27,385 nucleotides of DNA from contig JAUXAJ010000031.1 of the NCBI GenBank assembly GCA_030620005.1, positions 1-27,385 of the forward strand. The letters run 5' to 3'. This document shows positions 14,677-24,117 of the stretch, one piece after another. The notes below the pieces were generated by a model that had not been told where the DNA came from, ran no database searches, and was given only the letters and a program-made list of their open reading frames with translations. Position 1 is the stretch's first letter, and each line of letters starts with the position of its first letter. This DNA comes from Promethearchaeota archaeon. Lineage in GTDB: Archaea > Asgardarchaeota > Lokiarchaeia > Sigynarchaeales > SOKP01. The position numbers and the translations under genes are program-made.

Positions 14677-15651
14677 TTAATCTAATTCCTTGAATCTTTT
14701 TTCAATTTCGTCAAGATATGGCATGGATTTTTGAGCTCCAGTTCTAGTTACTGCGATTGATGCTGCCGCAGTAGCGTATTTTACAGCGTTTAGAATTGTT
14801 TCCCCTTTACTTAGCTTGCACGCAAAAACCCCGTTAAAGCAATCTCCAGCCCCAACAGTGTCTACAGCGTCAACTTTAAACGCCGATATCTCCGTGACCT
14901 CGTCGTTTTCTCCATCGTAAATAACACTTCCTTTACTTCCTAAAGTAGTGATTACTACTTTTACGCCTAATTTAGATATATCTTTAGAGGCTTGGATTAT
15001 TCTTTCTAAATCTTTAATATTTTGTTTTAATTCGTTGAGTCCTAAAAGGTAATGCAAGCGCATTAACTCTCCTTCATTTGGAATGATGATGTCAATGTTT
15101 TTTAAGGTTTCTAACGAGATTGGTTTTAAAGGAGCGGGATTTAAAATTTTAACAACATTTCCCCTAGAAGCTATTTTGTATATCACATCAATTGTTTCAA
15201 TAGGAATCTCCATTTGAACGACCAGCGATGTCGCATTTTTAACTATATCCTTTATAGCCTGGATTTCCTCGGGTTTTAACTTGAGATTAGCTCCAGGTGC
15301 CACGCTAATCATGTTTTCTCCGTTTTTATCGATTAATATAAGAGCAATTCCACTTGCTTCTCGAGAATCCGCGATTACATTGGAAGTATCAATCCCTTCA
15401 CCTGATAATTTTTCTAACATGATATCACCGTAAGCGTCTTTTCCAATCTTGCCGATAAAAACCGTATTTGCTCCAGATCTAACGGCAGCTACTGCTTGAT
15501 TGGCACCTTTACCCCCTAAACACTGCTTAAAAGTTCCTCCAGTAACAGTTTCACCGGGTTTTGGCAATCGCTCTGAGTAAATGTTTAGATCCATGTTGCT
15601 TGACCCAATTATCAAGATATATCCTTCTTTTTGATTCTTCATGAAATTCAC
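14677..15651 (-). CDS. rbsK: Ribokinase / PfkB-family sugar kinase
   Basis: A 324-residue cytoplasmic kinase of the PfkB family. The first signature is visible as GSSNMDLNIYSERLPKPGET and GGTFKQCLGGKGANQAVAA. The second is DTVGAGDCFNGVFA (residues 264 onward) with catalytic Asp270. The NMDLN and GGKGANQA motifs are those of ribokinase, which makes ribose 5-phosphate from ribose and ATP. Other sugars or nucleosides are possible. A cupin isomerase-like gene follows directly, probably in one operon. Confidence 0.85.
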   Translation of the reverse strand: MNFMKNQKEGYILIIGSSNMDLNIYSERLPKPGETVTGGTFKQCLGGKGANQAVAAVRSGANTVFIGKIGKDAYGDIMLEKLSGEGIDTSNVIADSREASGIALILIDKNGENMISVAPGANLKLKPEEIQAIKDIVKNATSLVVQMEIPIETIDVIYKIASRGNVVKILNPAPLKPISLETLKNIDIIIPNEGELMRLHYLLGLNELKQNIKDLERIIQASKDISKLGVKVVITTLGSKGSVIYDGENDEVTEISAFKVDAVDTVGAGDCFNGVFACKLSKGETILNAVKYATAAASIAVTRTGAQKSMPYLDEIEKRFKELD

Positions 15652-15895
15652 TTATTTTTCCTATTTTTGTTGAAACTTTTAATATGAATTTGTTTAATAA
15701 TAACAATCATCTTTTTTTATATTATTTTGATTTATTATCAAAATAAGAATTATTTTTAGATATTGTTGAATAATTAAAAAACACATGGTTTTTATTTTAA
15801 AGTGATTTATAAGAAAAATATAAGCAAAATAAAAAGCTTAAAATTCAAATAAAATTAAAAGAAAAAAATAAAAAATTAAGAAAAAAGTGGTAATT

Positions 15896-16285
15896 ATGGC
15901 CAAAGATAAAATATTTGAATATAAAAATCCAAATATATCAAATAATCGGACTTTTAGTCATGATAGTCGGCATATTAATCGCCATTGTTTACACATTGGG
16001 TAGTATCATTGATTTATTCTTCGAAACAATCGGTCAAAATCCAGGTTGGGATGATGCAATTACAATACTTACATTTGGTATCGATTTTCTTGATTGGCGT
16101 TTGTTTGCTGTGGCTCCACTATGGCTAATAGTCATCTTAATTTCGATAATCGCGATTTGGATCGGGTACAGCATGCTTACACCATTTAGCGTTCCGCAAA
16201 TGGGAGTTCCACGCCTGCACCTGTTCCCCTCGAAGAATTGGAAGAAGAGCTAGCTGCCGAAGAAGCCGCAGAAGAAGAAAAATAA
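15896..16285 (+). CDS. Small two- to three-helix membrane protein, two single-base frame breaks
   Basis: The central frame encodes hydrophobic helices QIIGLLVMIVGILIAIVYTL and LFAVAPLWLIVILISIIAIW separated by a loop. The best start is ATG 15896 (MAKDKIFEYKNPN), one frame off. The natural C-terminus (SSTPAPVPLEELEEELAAEE to TAA 16283-16285) is in yet another frame from about 16200. One base gained near 15920-15945 and one lost near 16200 would give a protein of about 129 residues with an acidic tail. No family is recognised. It may be a pseudogene or contain sequencing indels. Confidence 0.6.
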
Positions 16286-16345
16286 TGCTATAAAATTCAC
16301 ATCATTTTTTTTTATTATTATTTTGCTTGTTTTTTTGAAAATAAT

Positions 16346-16972
16346 TTATTTTTTAAATAATTGAACTCCGTAACATCTTAAAACTGCCAATATTTTATTA
16401 AAATAGTCTTGAACTTCTATATCATTGAGCTGAAATTCTGCCAACTTTATCTTTTCTTCAGATTCATTTTTTTTGTTGAAGAAGTGAAAATTTTTATAAC
16501 CGCGCTCCATGATGTTCTTTAATAACTTAGCTTCAACCGAAGTTCTTAAAGATAAAGAAAACGATTCATTTTTCATTGAAAAGAAGAAAATTTCCCTTAA
16601 TTTAATCCACCTATCATCAGAGAAATTCCAGTCGCTTTTATCTGATATAGTTCCGCTTTGCCCGATTAACGCAAACCCACTCTTTCTTTTTTCTATTAAC
16701 ACGAAAACAGTTCCTTTTTCTGTTCTTTTTATAATTTGAGTTTCCACATTAGATATTTTTTTCATTAGTTTTTTATCACTTCTGATTTCATCAGAAACAG
16801 ATAATTGCATGTCTCTACTTACGAGTTCTTTAAAGGTATTGATATCCATTTTAAGGGCTTGCCCTTTCCAACCTTTAATATCAATAAGCTGAAGATTTTT
16901 ACTCGTAAAAGGTAAAAATATTTCAATATTAGACTGATCTTCTAAATCTTTTGATTCTATCATTTCTTGCAC
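16346..16972 (-). CDS. Hypothetical protein, 208 residues
   Basis: A soluble protein rich in Lys, Glu and Ser, starting at ATG 16972 (MQEMIESKDLEDQ) or the internal ATG at 16963. Its middle (GTVFVLIEKRKSGFALIGQS) looks like a beta-hairpin; the last third is helical. There is no signal peptide, membrane segment or recognisable motif. It is followed upstream on the same strand by the glutamine amidotransferase gene, with 78 bp between them. The role is unknown. Confidence 0.65.
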   Translation of the reverse strand: MQEMIESKDLEDQSNIEIFLPFTSKNLQLIDIKGWKGQALKMDINTFKELVSRDMQLSVSDEIRSDKKLMKKISNVETQIIKRTEKGTVFVLIEKRKSGFALIGQSGTISDKSDWNFSDDRWIKLREIFFFSMKNESFSLSLRTSVEAKLLKNIMERGYKNFHFFNKKNESEEKIKLAEFQLNDIEVQDYFNKILAVLRCYGVQLFKK

Positions 16973-17050
16973 CTTTTAAGACTATTAAAATTGTGTTATG
17001 CGTGTAAAAATTGTTTTTCTGTAATGTTTATATTAAAAGAGAACTTGTAT

Positions 17051-17791
17051 TTAAATTTCTAATTTGATCATTTTTGTATTAAGAGTGGATAAATTAATTC
17101 GAATCAGGGAATTATTGGGGATTTCTTTGGCATTTGAACTTAATGGAGTGGTACTCACAATGATACTGCTTCCATGGTTTGCGATGAATAATGTTCTATG
17201 TCTTCCTGTGAATTTCTTACTTGCTCGTTTAATGATATTGCATTCTTTTGCATTAAAAAGAAACGCATTTGCAGCGATACCTAATTCAATCTGTTTAAAT
17301 ACGGATTCTAGAGCTTCTTTTAAGTCAAATCCTTCTTTTATTTTATCCAAGATATAGCATAAGTATTTTCTAGTGTCCAATTCAGTAGTTTCTTTAATTT
17401 TTTCTAATCCAGAGTCGTTTAATTTCGGAAACGAGGGGTTTTTGATTATTCCGTTATGAGTAATGACGTATTTATGGTTAATATTTATTGGATGAATATC
17501 TCTAACATTTTTTTTCCAAGGATAGGATTTTCTTACGTGAACCAATAGAAATCGTGTTTTAATCTTGGTTAATTTCTTCCAATCGGCGCGGTAAATTGGT
17601 ATAATGTCTCTTTTTATGACGAGTTTTTTACTATTTTCGGGGATATAGGCAAATCCCCATCCTAAATTATGATGACCAATGATGTTATATTTTCTAAAAT
17701 ATCTCCAATGACACGAGGAAATAAATTTTTTTAAGATCTTCGTTTCGATATTGAAATTTTTCTTCGAGCACAGGAGAAACATGCGACACAT
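17051..17791 (-). CDS. Class II glutamine amidotransferase (YafJ/EgtC/Dug3-like)
   Basis: A 246-residue N-terminal-nucleophile hydrolase. After Met removal Cys2 (MCRMFLLCS) would be the nucleophile that releases ammonia from glutamine or cleaves a gamma-glutamyl bond. Supporting motifs are NLGWGFAYIP, LLVHVRKSYP, YVITHNGII (glutamine-pocket region) and a C-terminal SSIIVSTTPLS. No synthase domain is attached, so it may be a stand-alone amidohydrolase. The acceptor is unknown. The frame is intact. Confidence 0.82.
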   Translation of the reverse strand: MCRMFLLCSKKNFNIETKILKKFISSCHWRYFRKYNIIGHHNLGWGFAYIPENSKKLVIKRDIIPIYRADWKKLTKIKTRFLLVHVRKSYPWKKNVRDIHPININHKYVITHNGIIKNPSFPKLNDSGLEKIKETTELDTRKYLCYILDKIKEGFDLKEALESVFKQIELGIAANAFLFNAKECNIIKRASKKFTGRHRTLFIANHGSSIIVSTTPLSSNAKEIPNNSLIRINLSTLNTKMIKLEI

Positions 17792-18008
17792 TAAATTAGA
17801 TCACGAAAAACCAATTTTTTAAACTCTTATTATAAAACATAATTAAAAATCCTCTAAAAAGTAAGCGAAAATTTCTTTGACATAGTTGTATTAAAATCAT
17901 TTTTTTTTTTTATAAAAAAGAAATTTATATTTTTTGCTATATTAGGATAAATATAGTTTAATTAGAAAAGCTTGTAAACAAAATTAAATTATAAAGATTT
18001 GAAATATC

Positions 18009-18206
18009 ATGGGATTTGGAATAGAAATTGATAATGATGCGTGCACTGGTTGTGGAACATGCTACGAAGTATGTCCAAGCGAAAATTTTGGAGAACCTGA
18101 GGGCGGTAAAGTAAAAATTATAGAGGAAAATCGGGATGATTGCGTGGGCTGCAGAGCATGTGAAACGCAATGTCCAGAAGAAGCAATAACCATTACAGAC
18201 GATTAA
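18009..18206 (+). CDS. 2[4Fe-4S] ferredoxin
   Basis: A 65-residue soluble electron carrier. Two clusters are predicted from CTGCGTCYEVCP and CVGCRACETQCP, each with the CxxCxxCxxxCP pattern. The acidic composition fits a low-potential bacterial-type ferredoxin. It starts at ATG 18009 and stands alone, with a T-rich tract immediately downstream. Partner oxidoreductase unknown. Confidence 0.93.
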   Translation: MGFGIEIDNDACTGCGTCYEVCPSENFGEPEGGKVKIIEENRDDCVGCRACETQCPEEAITITDD

Positions 18207-18650
18207 ATTTCCTTGAATGAAAAAGAGTGCAACTTTCCTAAGATTTTATATTCTTTTTTTTATTAATTCTTTTTTTTATTAATTCTTTTTTTGATTAATT
18301 CTTTTTTTATTTTTATTAAGTTTTCAATATCGGTGTCAAATAATACCTGGTTTTCGTCAATAGGTAAAATTCATTGAAAAAATGTTTGATTAATCGTTTT
18401 TAATAAGCACGATTTTTTTTATTAAAACCATGATGTTTTATCTTGGTTTTCTGTTTAATTCACATTTTTTTTTAGTTCATTTTAAAAAGTTCAATTTAAA
18501 TAACTATGTAGATTAAATGTTTTAAAATTGGAGTTAAAAGAAAAAATTTCAAAAGTTAGAAATTTTTATTTAGAATGATTTGGTCCAACCAAGAATTGGA
18601 CTAAAAATAATTTTTGAGGAGATTTATTAAATTTAAAAATGGTGCAATGA
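18207..18650. other. Intergenic region with T-rich tandem repeats
   Basis: At 18251-18320 a roughly 16-bp unit, TTCTTTTTTT(A/G)TTAA-like, occurs four times. The T-runs could end ferredoxin transcription. A GAGGAG Shine-Dalgarno lies near 18616-18621. No ORF is supported. Confidence 0.55.
18251..18320 (+). repeat. Four-copy T-rich tandem repeat, possible terminator
   Basis: Units of 15-21 bp with the pattern TTC-T7/8-(G)ATTAA follow the ferredoxin stop by about 45 bp. Oligo-T on the coding strand is the main archaeal termination signal, so repeated T-runs here could give efficient termination. Confidence 0.5.
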
Positions 18651-19079
18651 TTGGGAAAAATCATAGAAGATGTCTGGATTCTTTTTAAAGATGGATTAGT
18701 AATATTTACTTATTCGGTTAATAGTTCGAAAATTAACGAGCAACTTTTTGGGGGGCTCATAAGTGCGCTAAAATCTCTTTCAGAGGCAATAGCAGAAAAA
18801 GGATTGTCTAGTTTTGAATTAGGAGGTAAACGCTTTACAATAAAAAAAAGGAGAAACATTTTGTTCGTTGCAAGTTCTTCAAAACAGACCAGCGAAGAAA
18901 AGGTGGATAAAGAATTGAACATCCTCATCAATAGATTTTTTAGTAATTATTCGAAAAAACACTTAGACAATTGGAAGAACGATACTAGCCAGTTTTCTGA
19001 TTTCCGGGAAAAAATCAGAGATATTCTTGAAGATCCAGTAAGTCAATTTATGAAGAACTTATCAAGCCATGCTGCTTAA
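18639..19079 (+). CDS. Small protein, possibly longin/roadblock-like
   Basis: About 142 residues. The N-terminal EDVWILFKDGLVIFTYSVNS, an amphipathic GGLISALKSLSEAIAEKG helix, and LGGKRFTIKKRRNILFVASS give a beta-beta-helix-beta-beta pattern like the longin or roadblock domains common in Asgard archaea. The open frame starts at TTG 18651 just after TGA. ATG 18648 reads MIGK in another frame, and dropping one G would join it to KIIEDV, so a 1-nt discrepancy is likely. Fold assignment is by pattern only. Such domains often regulate small GTPases, but none is seen here. Confidence 0.55.
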
Positions 19080-19190
19080 TTTATTTAAAACTTGATGTTC
19101 TACGCGTCTTGCTTCTAGCACGTGAATCAAAAATTAAATTTAAAACAAGAACATATCAAAAGGAAAGAAAAGTATGATTTTTAAAAGATT

Positions 19191-20480
19191 TCACAAATCT
19201 GCGCAAAGGAACACTATCAATTCCTTTATAAAGACTTTCAAATCCTTTAACCTAACAGTTTCATTCACACCATGTGGGTTTGACCCGCCCCAGCCGCATC
19301 CATGCATGATAATATCATTTGTATTAAGAATTTGGCACACATTTCCCATATCCGTGCTACCACTCATGCCAATATCCATTATGTCTTTTTCAGGAATATT
19401 TTGAACCATGGTCATGACTTTTTTCATTCTGATAATATCTGGACCTTTAGTGTCAACTCTTAAAGCAGGGTAATCGTAAAGAAAAGTTGTTTTCACATCT
19501 AATAGCTTGCTTTTTGCCCTTCCTCTTTCTATAGCTTCTTCAATTTCTTTTTTTACATCTTCGTATTTTTCTTCGGGGATCATGCGCCGATTTATGGTTA
19601 AAGTGCAGAGATCTGGAACGATATTAGTTTTTGTACCTGATCTAATGATATCTAAATTAAACATTGGACTCATGTTACATTTTTCGGCTGAACCTAACCT
19701 AGGAAGTCCTGGAATGTCTTCACTTTCACGTTCTTCCACAATTTTTTTTAACTTCATGAGTTCAACCATGATAGGAACCGTTTCTTCTAAAGCGTTAATT
19801 CCCATGAAATTCGTTCCTGAATGACAACTCCTTCCAATCGATTCGACTATAACATTCAACGCACCTGCAGCAGCTGCTGAAATGAAAGGAGTAATTATAC
19901 CTTCCATGCAAAAAACAGTTCCCTTTACGTACCCTTTTTCTGCTAAATAGGCCACTCCAGGGTGAATTCCAATTTCTTCATCAGTACAATTTAAAACGTG
20001 AATGTTGTACTTAGGCACGAGTTTAAATTGTTCTATCATTTGAAGTGCCAAGATAAGACAAACCATTGCACCTTTCATATCAGACGTTCCTCTTCCGTAA
20101 ATTTTTCCGCTTTTTATCATGGTTGCTTCAAAAGGGGGGAATCGCCATCTGTGTTCGCCTTCATTTGGAGCAGGAACTACATCCATATGTCCGTAAAAAC
20201 TCACTTGTTTATCTTGACCGTAATCTTTTGATGCAACAAGGTTAACCCTGGGGCCTTCTAATGGATACGGTATTTCTTTGACAAGCTCTTTTGGTAAGAT
20301 CACTTCTTCCATCTTATATCCTAATTCTCTAAAATACGGAGATATAGCATCCACATATTCTTGGTAAGTATTACACGGCGGTACAGATGTATCGATGTTT
20401 ATTAATACTTTCATTATTTCCATTACTTTTTCTGGATCTAAATTATCTACTTCTTCCAAAATCTCTTCTATATTTTCCAA
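19191..20480 (-). CDS. M20-family metallopeptidase / deacylase (ArgE-DapE type)
   Basis: A 429-residue cytoplasmic zinc hydrolase. Ligands are visible: His98 in SFYGHMDVVP, Asp134 in GRGTSDMKGAM, the catalytic Glu168 with Glu169 in NCTDEEIG, and a C-terminal His in NPHGVNE. The central dimerisation domain includes ESIGRSCHSGT. The family removes acyl groups or hydrolyses peptides (acetylornithine, succinyl-diaminopimelate, acyl-amino acids). No biosynthetic neighbour fixes the substrate. The frame is intact. Confidence 0.87.
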   Translation of the reverse strand: MENIEEILEEVDNLDPEKVMEIMKVLINIDTSVPPCNTYQEYVDAISPYFRELGYKMEEVILPKELVKEIPYPLEGPRVNLVASKDYGQDKQVSFYGHMDVVPAPNEGEHRWRFPPFEATMIKSGKIYGRGTSDMKGAMVCLILALQMIEQFKLVPKYNIHVLNCTDEEIGIHPGVAYLAEKGYVKGTVFCMEGIITPFISAAAAGALNVIVESIGRSCHSGTNFMGINALEETVPIMVELMKLKKIVEERESEDIPGLPRLGSAEKCNMSPMFNLDIIRSGTKTNIVPDLCTLTINRRMIPEEKYEDVKKEIEEAIERGRAKSKLLDVKTTFLYDYPALRVDTKGPDIIRMKKVMTMVQNIPEKDIMDIGMSGSTDMGNVCQILNTNDIIMHGCGWGGSNPHGVNETVRLKDLKVFIKELIVFLCADL

Positions 20481-20598
20481 TTTAATTCACTCCTTCATAA
20501 ATTCATTTTATAATGAAAAGTAAGAGTTTGTAAAATAAAAACTTTAATGGTAAAAAGAGATTACTAATCAGGCACGCTTGAAATCTTTACAATTAAAT

Positions 20599-21642
20599 TT
20601 ACCATAACAAAATGCTTCCACACTTTTTACAAGTTCCCTCGTTAATTTGCAAGTTGAGACAATTTTCGTGGTATAGAGTGCCACACGCTTGACACATTAA
20701 TATTTTTTCGATAAAATCGTTAAAATCATTATCGCAGTAAACACAAACGCTATTAAGAGAAATGGAGTTATTACTCACTTCGATTATTTGAGAAGTTCCA
20801 GTAAGTCCCATATCTCCCGTGGTTGAGGGCGTTTGCCACTTATAAAAATAATCAGACTCTTCTCTTCTTGAAATTCCTACTTTTTGGGACACTTTCTCAT
20901 CCAATATATTAGTTAAAATTAAAGCTGATATGTACTTCCCACGCGATGATCCTTTCTGTAGATGTGCGTGCGAGATCATGTGAATGATTCTCCCTCCCTT
21001 CTTTCCAACGGGAAAAGTGACAAGCACCGGTGATTCCCCCCATTTGTTCTTAAGTTCCCACGACGCAATTAGAACTTGAACTTCATTTGATTGGCTCATT
21101 ATGGGAAAGCTTCTATTTTCGAGCCACCAACGAAATTCGTCCTTTTTTATGTTTTTATCCGATTTCTTTGCCCATTTACCTTGTTGGATTTCGCTCAAAA
21201 CTCCATCAAGAAAAGGGTGATTTGGTTTAATAATTTGACACGCTACAACAGCATCGGCAGTTCGTTTTCCATTCCATTTAATAAAGCCTGGAAATGCGAG
21301 TTCTAAAACATTTGTAATTGTCCAATCTGTTGTAATTAACCATCCCCCGTTTAAAATCACATAATTCCTTATTTTTTGAAGCGTGCTACCCGATATTTTG
21401 TCTCCTGGACAACCAATTAATACTACATCGTATTGATTCAAATCTATATTCATCAAATCTTCTGGTTTTACTACCCTTTTTTCGTAAGCGTACATGTGGG
21501 AGATAATTTTTTTTGGTTTCTCAAATCGACCTTCTACAGCAAGAATTTTGCCGTGTTTTTCTACTGCATTAACAACATCTTTTTTATTTAAAGCTTCCAT
21601 CTTTCTTTTCTTAACTTCCGAATAGAGGTCTTTAAAGCTCAA
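20599..21642 (-). CDS. ThuA/GATase-like protein with C-terminal RING-like zinc finger
   Basis: A 347-residue protein. Residues 60-240 resemble the flavodoxin-like class I GATase/ThuA fold: YDVVLIGCPGDKISGSTLQK, NYVILNGGWLITTDWTI and KKGGRIIHMISHAHL. The last 45 residues hold eight zinc ligands, C300, C303, C317, C320, H325, C328, C338 and C341. This C2-C2-HC-C2 pattern matches the prokaryotic RING family 1 (Prok-RING_1). In Asgard archaea RING-type fingers can belong to ubiquitin-like systems, but no E1, E2 or ubiquitin gene is in this window. Function is therefore open. Confidence 0.75.
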   Translation of the reverse strand: MSFKDLYSEVKKRKMEALNKKDVVNAVEKHGKILAVEGRFEKPKKIISHMYAYEKRVVKPEDLMNIDLNQYDVVLIGCPGDKISGSTLQKIRNYVILNGGWLITTDWTITNVLELAFPGFIKWNGKRTADAVVACQIIKPNHPFLDGVLSEIQQGKWAKKSDKNIKKDEFRWWLENRSFPIMSQSNEVQVLIASWELKNKWGESPVLVTFPVGKKGGRIIHMISHAHLQKGSSRGKYISALILTNILDEKVSQKVGISRREESDYFYKWQTPSTTGDMGLTGTSQIIEVSNNSISLNSVCVYCDNDFNDFIEKILMCQACGTLYHENCLNLQINEGTCKKCGSILLW

Positions 21643-21748
21643 TCATCCATCATTCTCGTTAAAAATATAAGTAATTGTTGCTTATCTTATAAATAATAAG
21701 AAGTGTATAGTATTTATATTTTAAGAGGTATAGATTTTTTTAGCAAAC

Positions 21749-21976
21749 ATATTAAAGAATCTGAGCAAACCTTCTGAATTTTGGGATTATTTCGAAAAAG
21801 TTTCGAAGATTCCCCGCTGTTTTAGCAATAAAAAACAAGTGAGGGAATACATTAAGAGCGAAGCGGAGAAATTTGGGTTTGAGACGATAATTGACAAAAT
21901 AGGAAACCTTACTGTAGAGACTAGTTGTAAAAAATATATCCAAAGTTGGACATTTAATGAAATCTATCGCATGTAG
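21749..21976 (+). pseudogene. N-terminal fragment of a PepD-type (Xaa-His) M20 dipeptidase
   Basis: The frame reads SEFWDYFEKVSKIPRCFSNK, KQVREYIKSEAEKFGFET and DKIGNLTVET before degenerating and ending at TAG 21974-21976. This is the N-terminus of PepD proteins (..FKYFEEISKIPRGSGNEK..). The metal-binding core is absent and there is no start codon. It is a relic, in the divergent spacer between the RING protein gene and the OST3/6-like gene. Confidence 0.75.
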
Positions 21977-22061
21977 TCTAATAGAAAAAGTATTAAATTT
22001 TAAAATAAATTAATAAATTTAGGAGCTATATTTTAATTAAAATTAATTTATATTATTTATA

Positions 22062-22631
22062 ATGGCAAAAAAAGTAGTGTCAAAAAAGAAGTCAACAGGT
22101 ACAAAGAAGTATACAAAGAAGAATGCTAGAAAAGATGAAGTCATAGGATCAGAAACAATTTTTGAGAAAATTAGACGTAAAACACCGTGGATCTTTGGCA
22201 CAAAGTTAAGGAAGCCGAAAATTGTTTTCCCTAAGTTTAAACGCATTAATGTATCCCTTCCATTACCTGCAAAAACATTAAGCCTGATAGGTGTTTACGT
22301 CATACTCTTTATCCTTCAAACTGGCGTTGTTTATTTAATTTATAGAGACCCTCCTGCTCTGGGAGCCAATTCTGACGGAAGTGCAATGTTTCTATATCCT
22401 TCAATCCACGATAGTTTCATAATAGAAGGCATCGTCGCTTCGATATTGATTTTTTTATGTTCGATGGGCTATATTTTGTTATACCACGCTTCAAAATATT
22501 TATACGATCGAAAAATAGCTTTAAGAATTGTTATTCTTGGAATTATATTAACGCTAGTGTCCTTTGTATTCTTACAATACATGATAAACGCTAAAATTGG
22601 CATAAATATATACGATCTGACTCCTGGTTAA
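22062..22631 (+). CDS. OST3/OST6 (MagT1/TUSC3)-like oligosaccharyltransferase subunit, membrane part
   Basis: A 189-residue protein with a basic N-terminal tail (MAKKVVSKKKSTGTKKYTKK) and three membrane helices around residues 70-92, 120-145 and 150-175. The first helix, the following loop (YRDPPALG) and FIIEG before helix 2 align with the C-terminal membrane domain of human MagT1/TUSC3 (IRGPPYAH ... FVAET) and the terminal INIYDL with its end. The lumenal thioredoxin domain of the eukaryotic proteins is missing. It probably supports membrane N-glycosylation by an STT3/AglB enzyme encoded elsewhere. Assignment rests on by-eye similarity. Confidence 0.7.
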   Translation: MAKKVVSKKKSTGTKKYTKKNARKDEVIGSETIFEKIRRKTPWIFGTKLRKPKIVFPKFKRINVSLPLPAKTLSLIGVYVILFILQTGVVYLIYRDPPALGANSDGSAMFLYPSIHDSFIIEGIVASILIFLCSMGYILLYHASKYLYDRKIALRIVILGIILTLVSFVFLQYMINAKIGINIYDLTPG

Positions 22632-22679
22632 TATTCTTTTTAAAAAAATTGTCATAAATTTTAACTTTTTTCATTCGTA

Positions 22680-22866
22680 GGTTTTCCAGAATTATTAGAA
22701 GAAGCTAAAAGAAGAAATATGCATTGCTTCTAATTGGGCTGGAAAATTAAAAAGTAAACAAAAGTTTTACCCTTTTAAGTATGAATTAATTAGACAAGGT
22801 AGGGAGCCAGATAACTTCATTGCTATCCAAGACGAGATTAATGAAGGTAGATTGGACTTGAATTAG
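22680..22866 (+). pseudogene. Degenerate ORF fragments, unassigned
   Basis: Two overlapping plus-strand frames look protein-like: GFPELLEEAKRRNM (stop at about 22733) and, one frame over, EICIASNWAGKLKSKQKFYP continuing to IAIQDEINEGRLDLN and TAG. They probably derive from one gene broken by a frameshift with its 5' end lost. Family not recognised. Confidence 0.4.
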
Positions 22867-22902
22867 ACTTGAAAGATATTCCGGATTTAACTGCTGCTCT
22901 TA

Positions 22903-24048
22903 TTACTCAACCCTACAAATTTTAATCTCGTCGTAATTAACGATTACTCTATATAAACCGGCCAATTCTTCATCTAATTCTGGATCTCGAGTGTCTAACC
23001 TTAATATTTGATTAGGAATGTTCTGAAGTTTAAATTTTGTAGATATAATTATGAAATTTTTAGGTCCAATTTCCCGTAATATTTGAGGCGAAATTTGGAG
23101 GTTTCCTCTACCAAATAGAAAACCTTGCCTACCTATTAGTGAAACTATTATTTTTGCTTTTTTTCCCTTTAGATGTTCTATAATTTGTTGTTCGTTTAAA
23201 TCTAATGCCAAGATCTTGTTATTTAATAATAAATCTACTCCTAAAACAGATTTTTTTTGGTTTAACTTATCAGTAATTGCTTTAGTAGTGGTTCCGGGAC
23301 CAATAAGGTAATAAATATCTTTCTCAAGAGTTTCTACAATTCTTTTAGCGATTCTTTCTTGATTGTTTAAGTCGGTATCAGGTGTTCCCATTTTAGATAA
23401 CTGAGTATAATCTGGATTAAATGGTGTGAGTAAGTACCCGTATAATTTTGAATTTAATTTACCTTTTCTATATTCAACTTCATCGATATCTAAGATTTCC
23501 ATTTCTTTAAGTGGAATCTCATCCCATAGATATTGCATGATGATCGAGCCAGCTATTCTTGGATTTAAAGAAAAAACACTTGAATATATTTTTACGCCCG
23601 CAGGTATTCCTAAGCAAGGTTTCTCTCTTCCAACGGCGTTCAAGATGTCTCGGGCAGTTCCATCACCCCCAACAAATAACAACAATTTTAAATCTTCGAT
23701 TTTTTTCATTATATCGGCAGCAATTATCGTGTTTTCGTTCGAAGTGTCTTCAATTTCCTCCATGTTAGCGAAGATTTCGTGGTTAATCGTCTCGTATTCA
23801 AAATTCAAGTCCTTTAACGCAACTTCGCCCATGATACCGGGACAAGTTATGAATTTTAATTTTGATTTAACTGATTCTAATTCCGTAAGTAGCTCTTTAG
23901 TTCGGTTAATTGCGTTAGGTTTAGCCCCTAATTCGAGTGCTTTTTGTAGAATATCACTTCCATCAGTGCCCTTTAATCCAACTGAGCCACCCATTCCTGA
24001 AATAGGGTTTACAATCAAGCCTAATTTGAACTTATTGAGCTTATCCAT
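22903..24048 (-). CDS. ATP-NAD kinase-like protein (COG3199 type)
   Basis: A 381-residue cytoplasmic protein. The start FKLGLIVNPISGMGGSVGLK and the GTDG motif, the nucleotide-binding GGDGTARD (residues 127-134), and CLGIPAGVKIYSSVF define the COG3199 branch of the NAD kinase/diacylglycerol kinase superfamily. A later block (YYLIGPGTTTKAITDKL then GVDLL) is also typical of this branch. It probably phosphorylates NAD using ATP or polyphosphate, though the exact substrate of the branch is less certain than for NadK. The frame is intact. Confidence 0.85.
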   Translation of the reverse strand: MDKLNKFKLGLIVNPISGMGGSVGLKGTDGSDILQKALELGAKPNAINRTKELLTELESVKSKLKFITCPGIMGEVALKDLNFEYETINHEIFANMEEIEDTSNENTIIAADIMKKIEDLKLLLFVGGDGTARDILNAVGREKPCLGIPAGVKIYSSVFSLNPRIAGSIIMQYLWDEIPLKEMEILDIDEVEYRKGKLNSKLYGYLLTPFNPDYTQLSKMGTPDTDLNNQERIAKRIVETLEKDIYYLIGPGTTTKAITDKLNQKKSVLGVDLLLNNKILALDLNEQQIIEHLKGKKAKIIVSLIGRQGFLFGRGNLQISPQILREIGPKNFIIISTKFKLQNIPNQILRLDTRDPELDEELAGLYRVIVNYDEIKICRVE

Positions 24049-24117
24049 TTATAATCTATTAAAAAAATAAAAAAATAAAAAAATTGGGAATAGATTAATT
24101 GAATTTAAATTGAACAT

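Noticed and set aside
23426..24070. 214-codon plus-strand ORF
   Set aside because: It is antisense to the COG3199 kinase, whose motifs are unambiguous.
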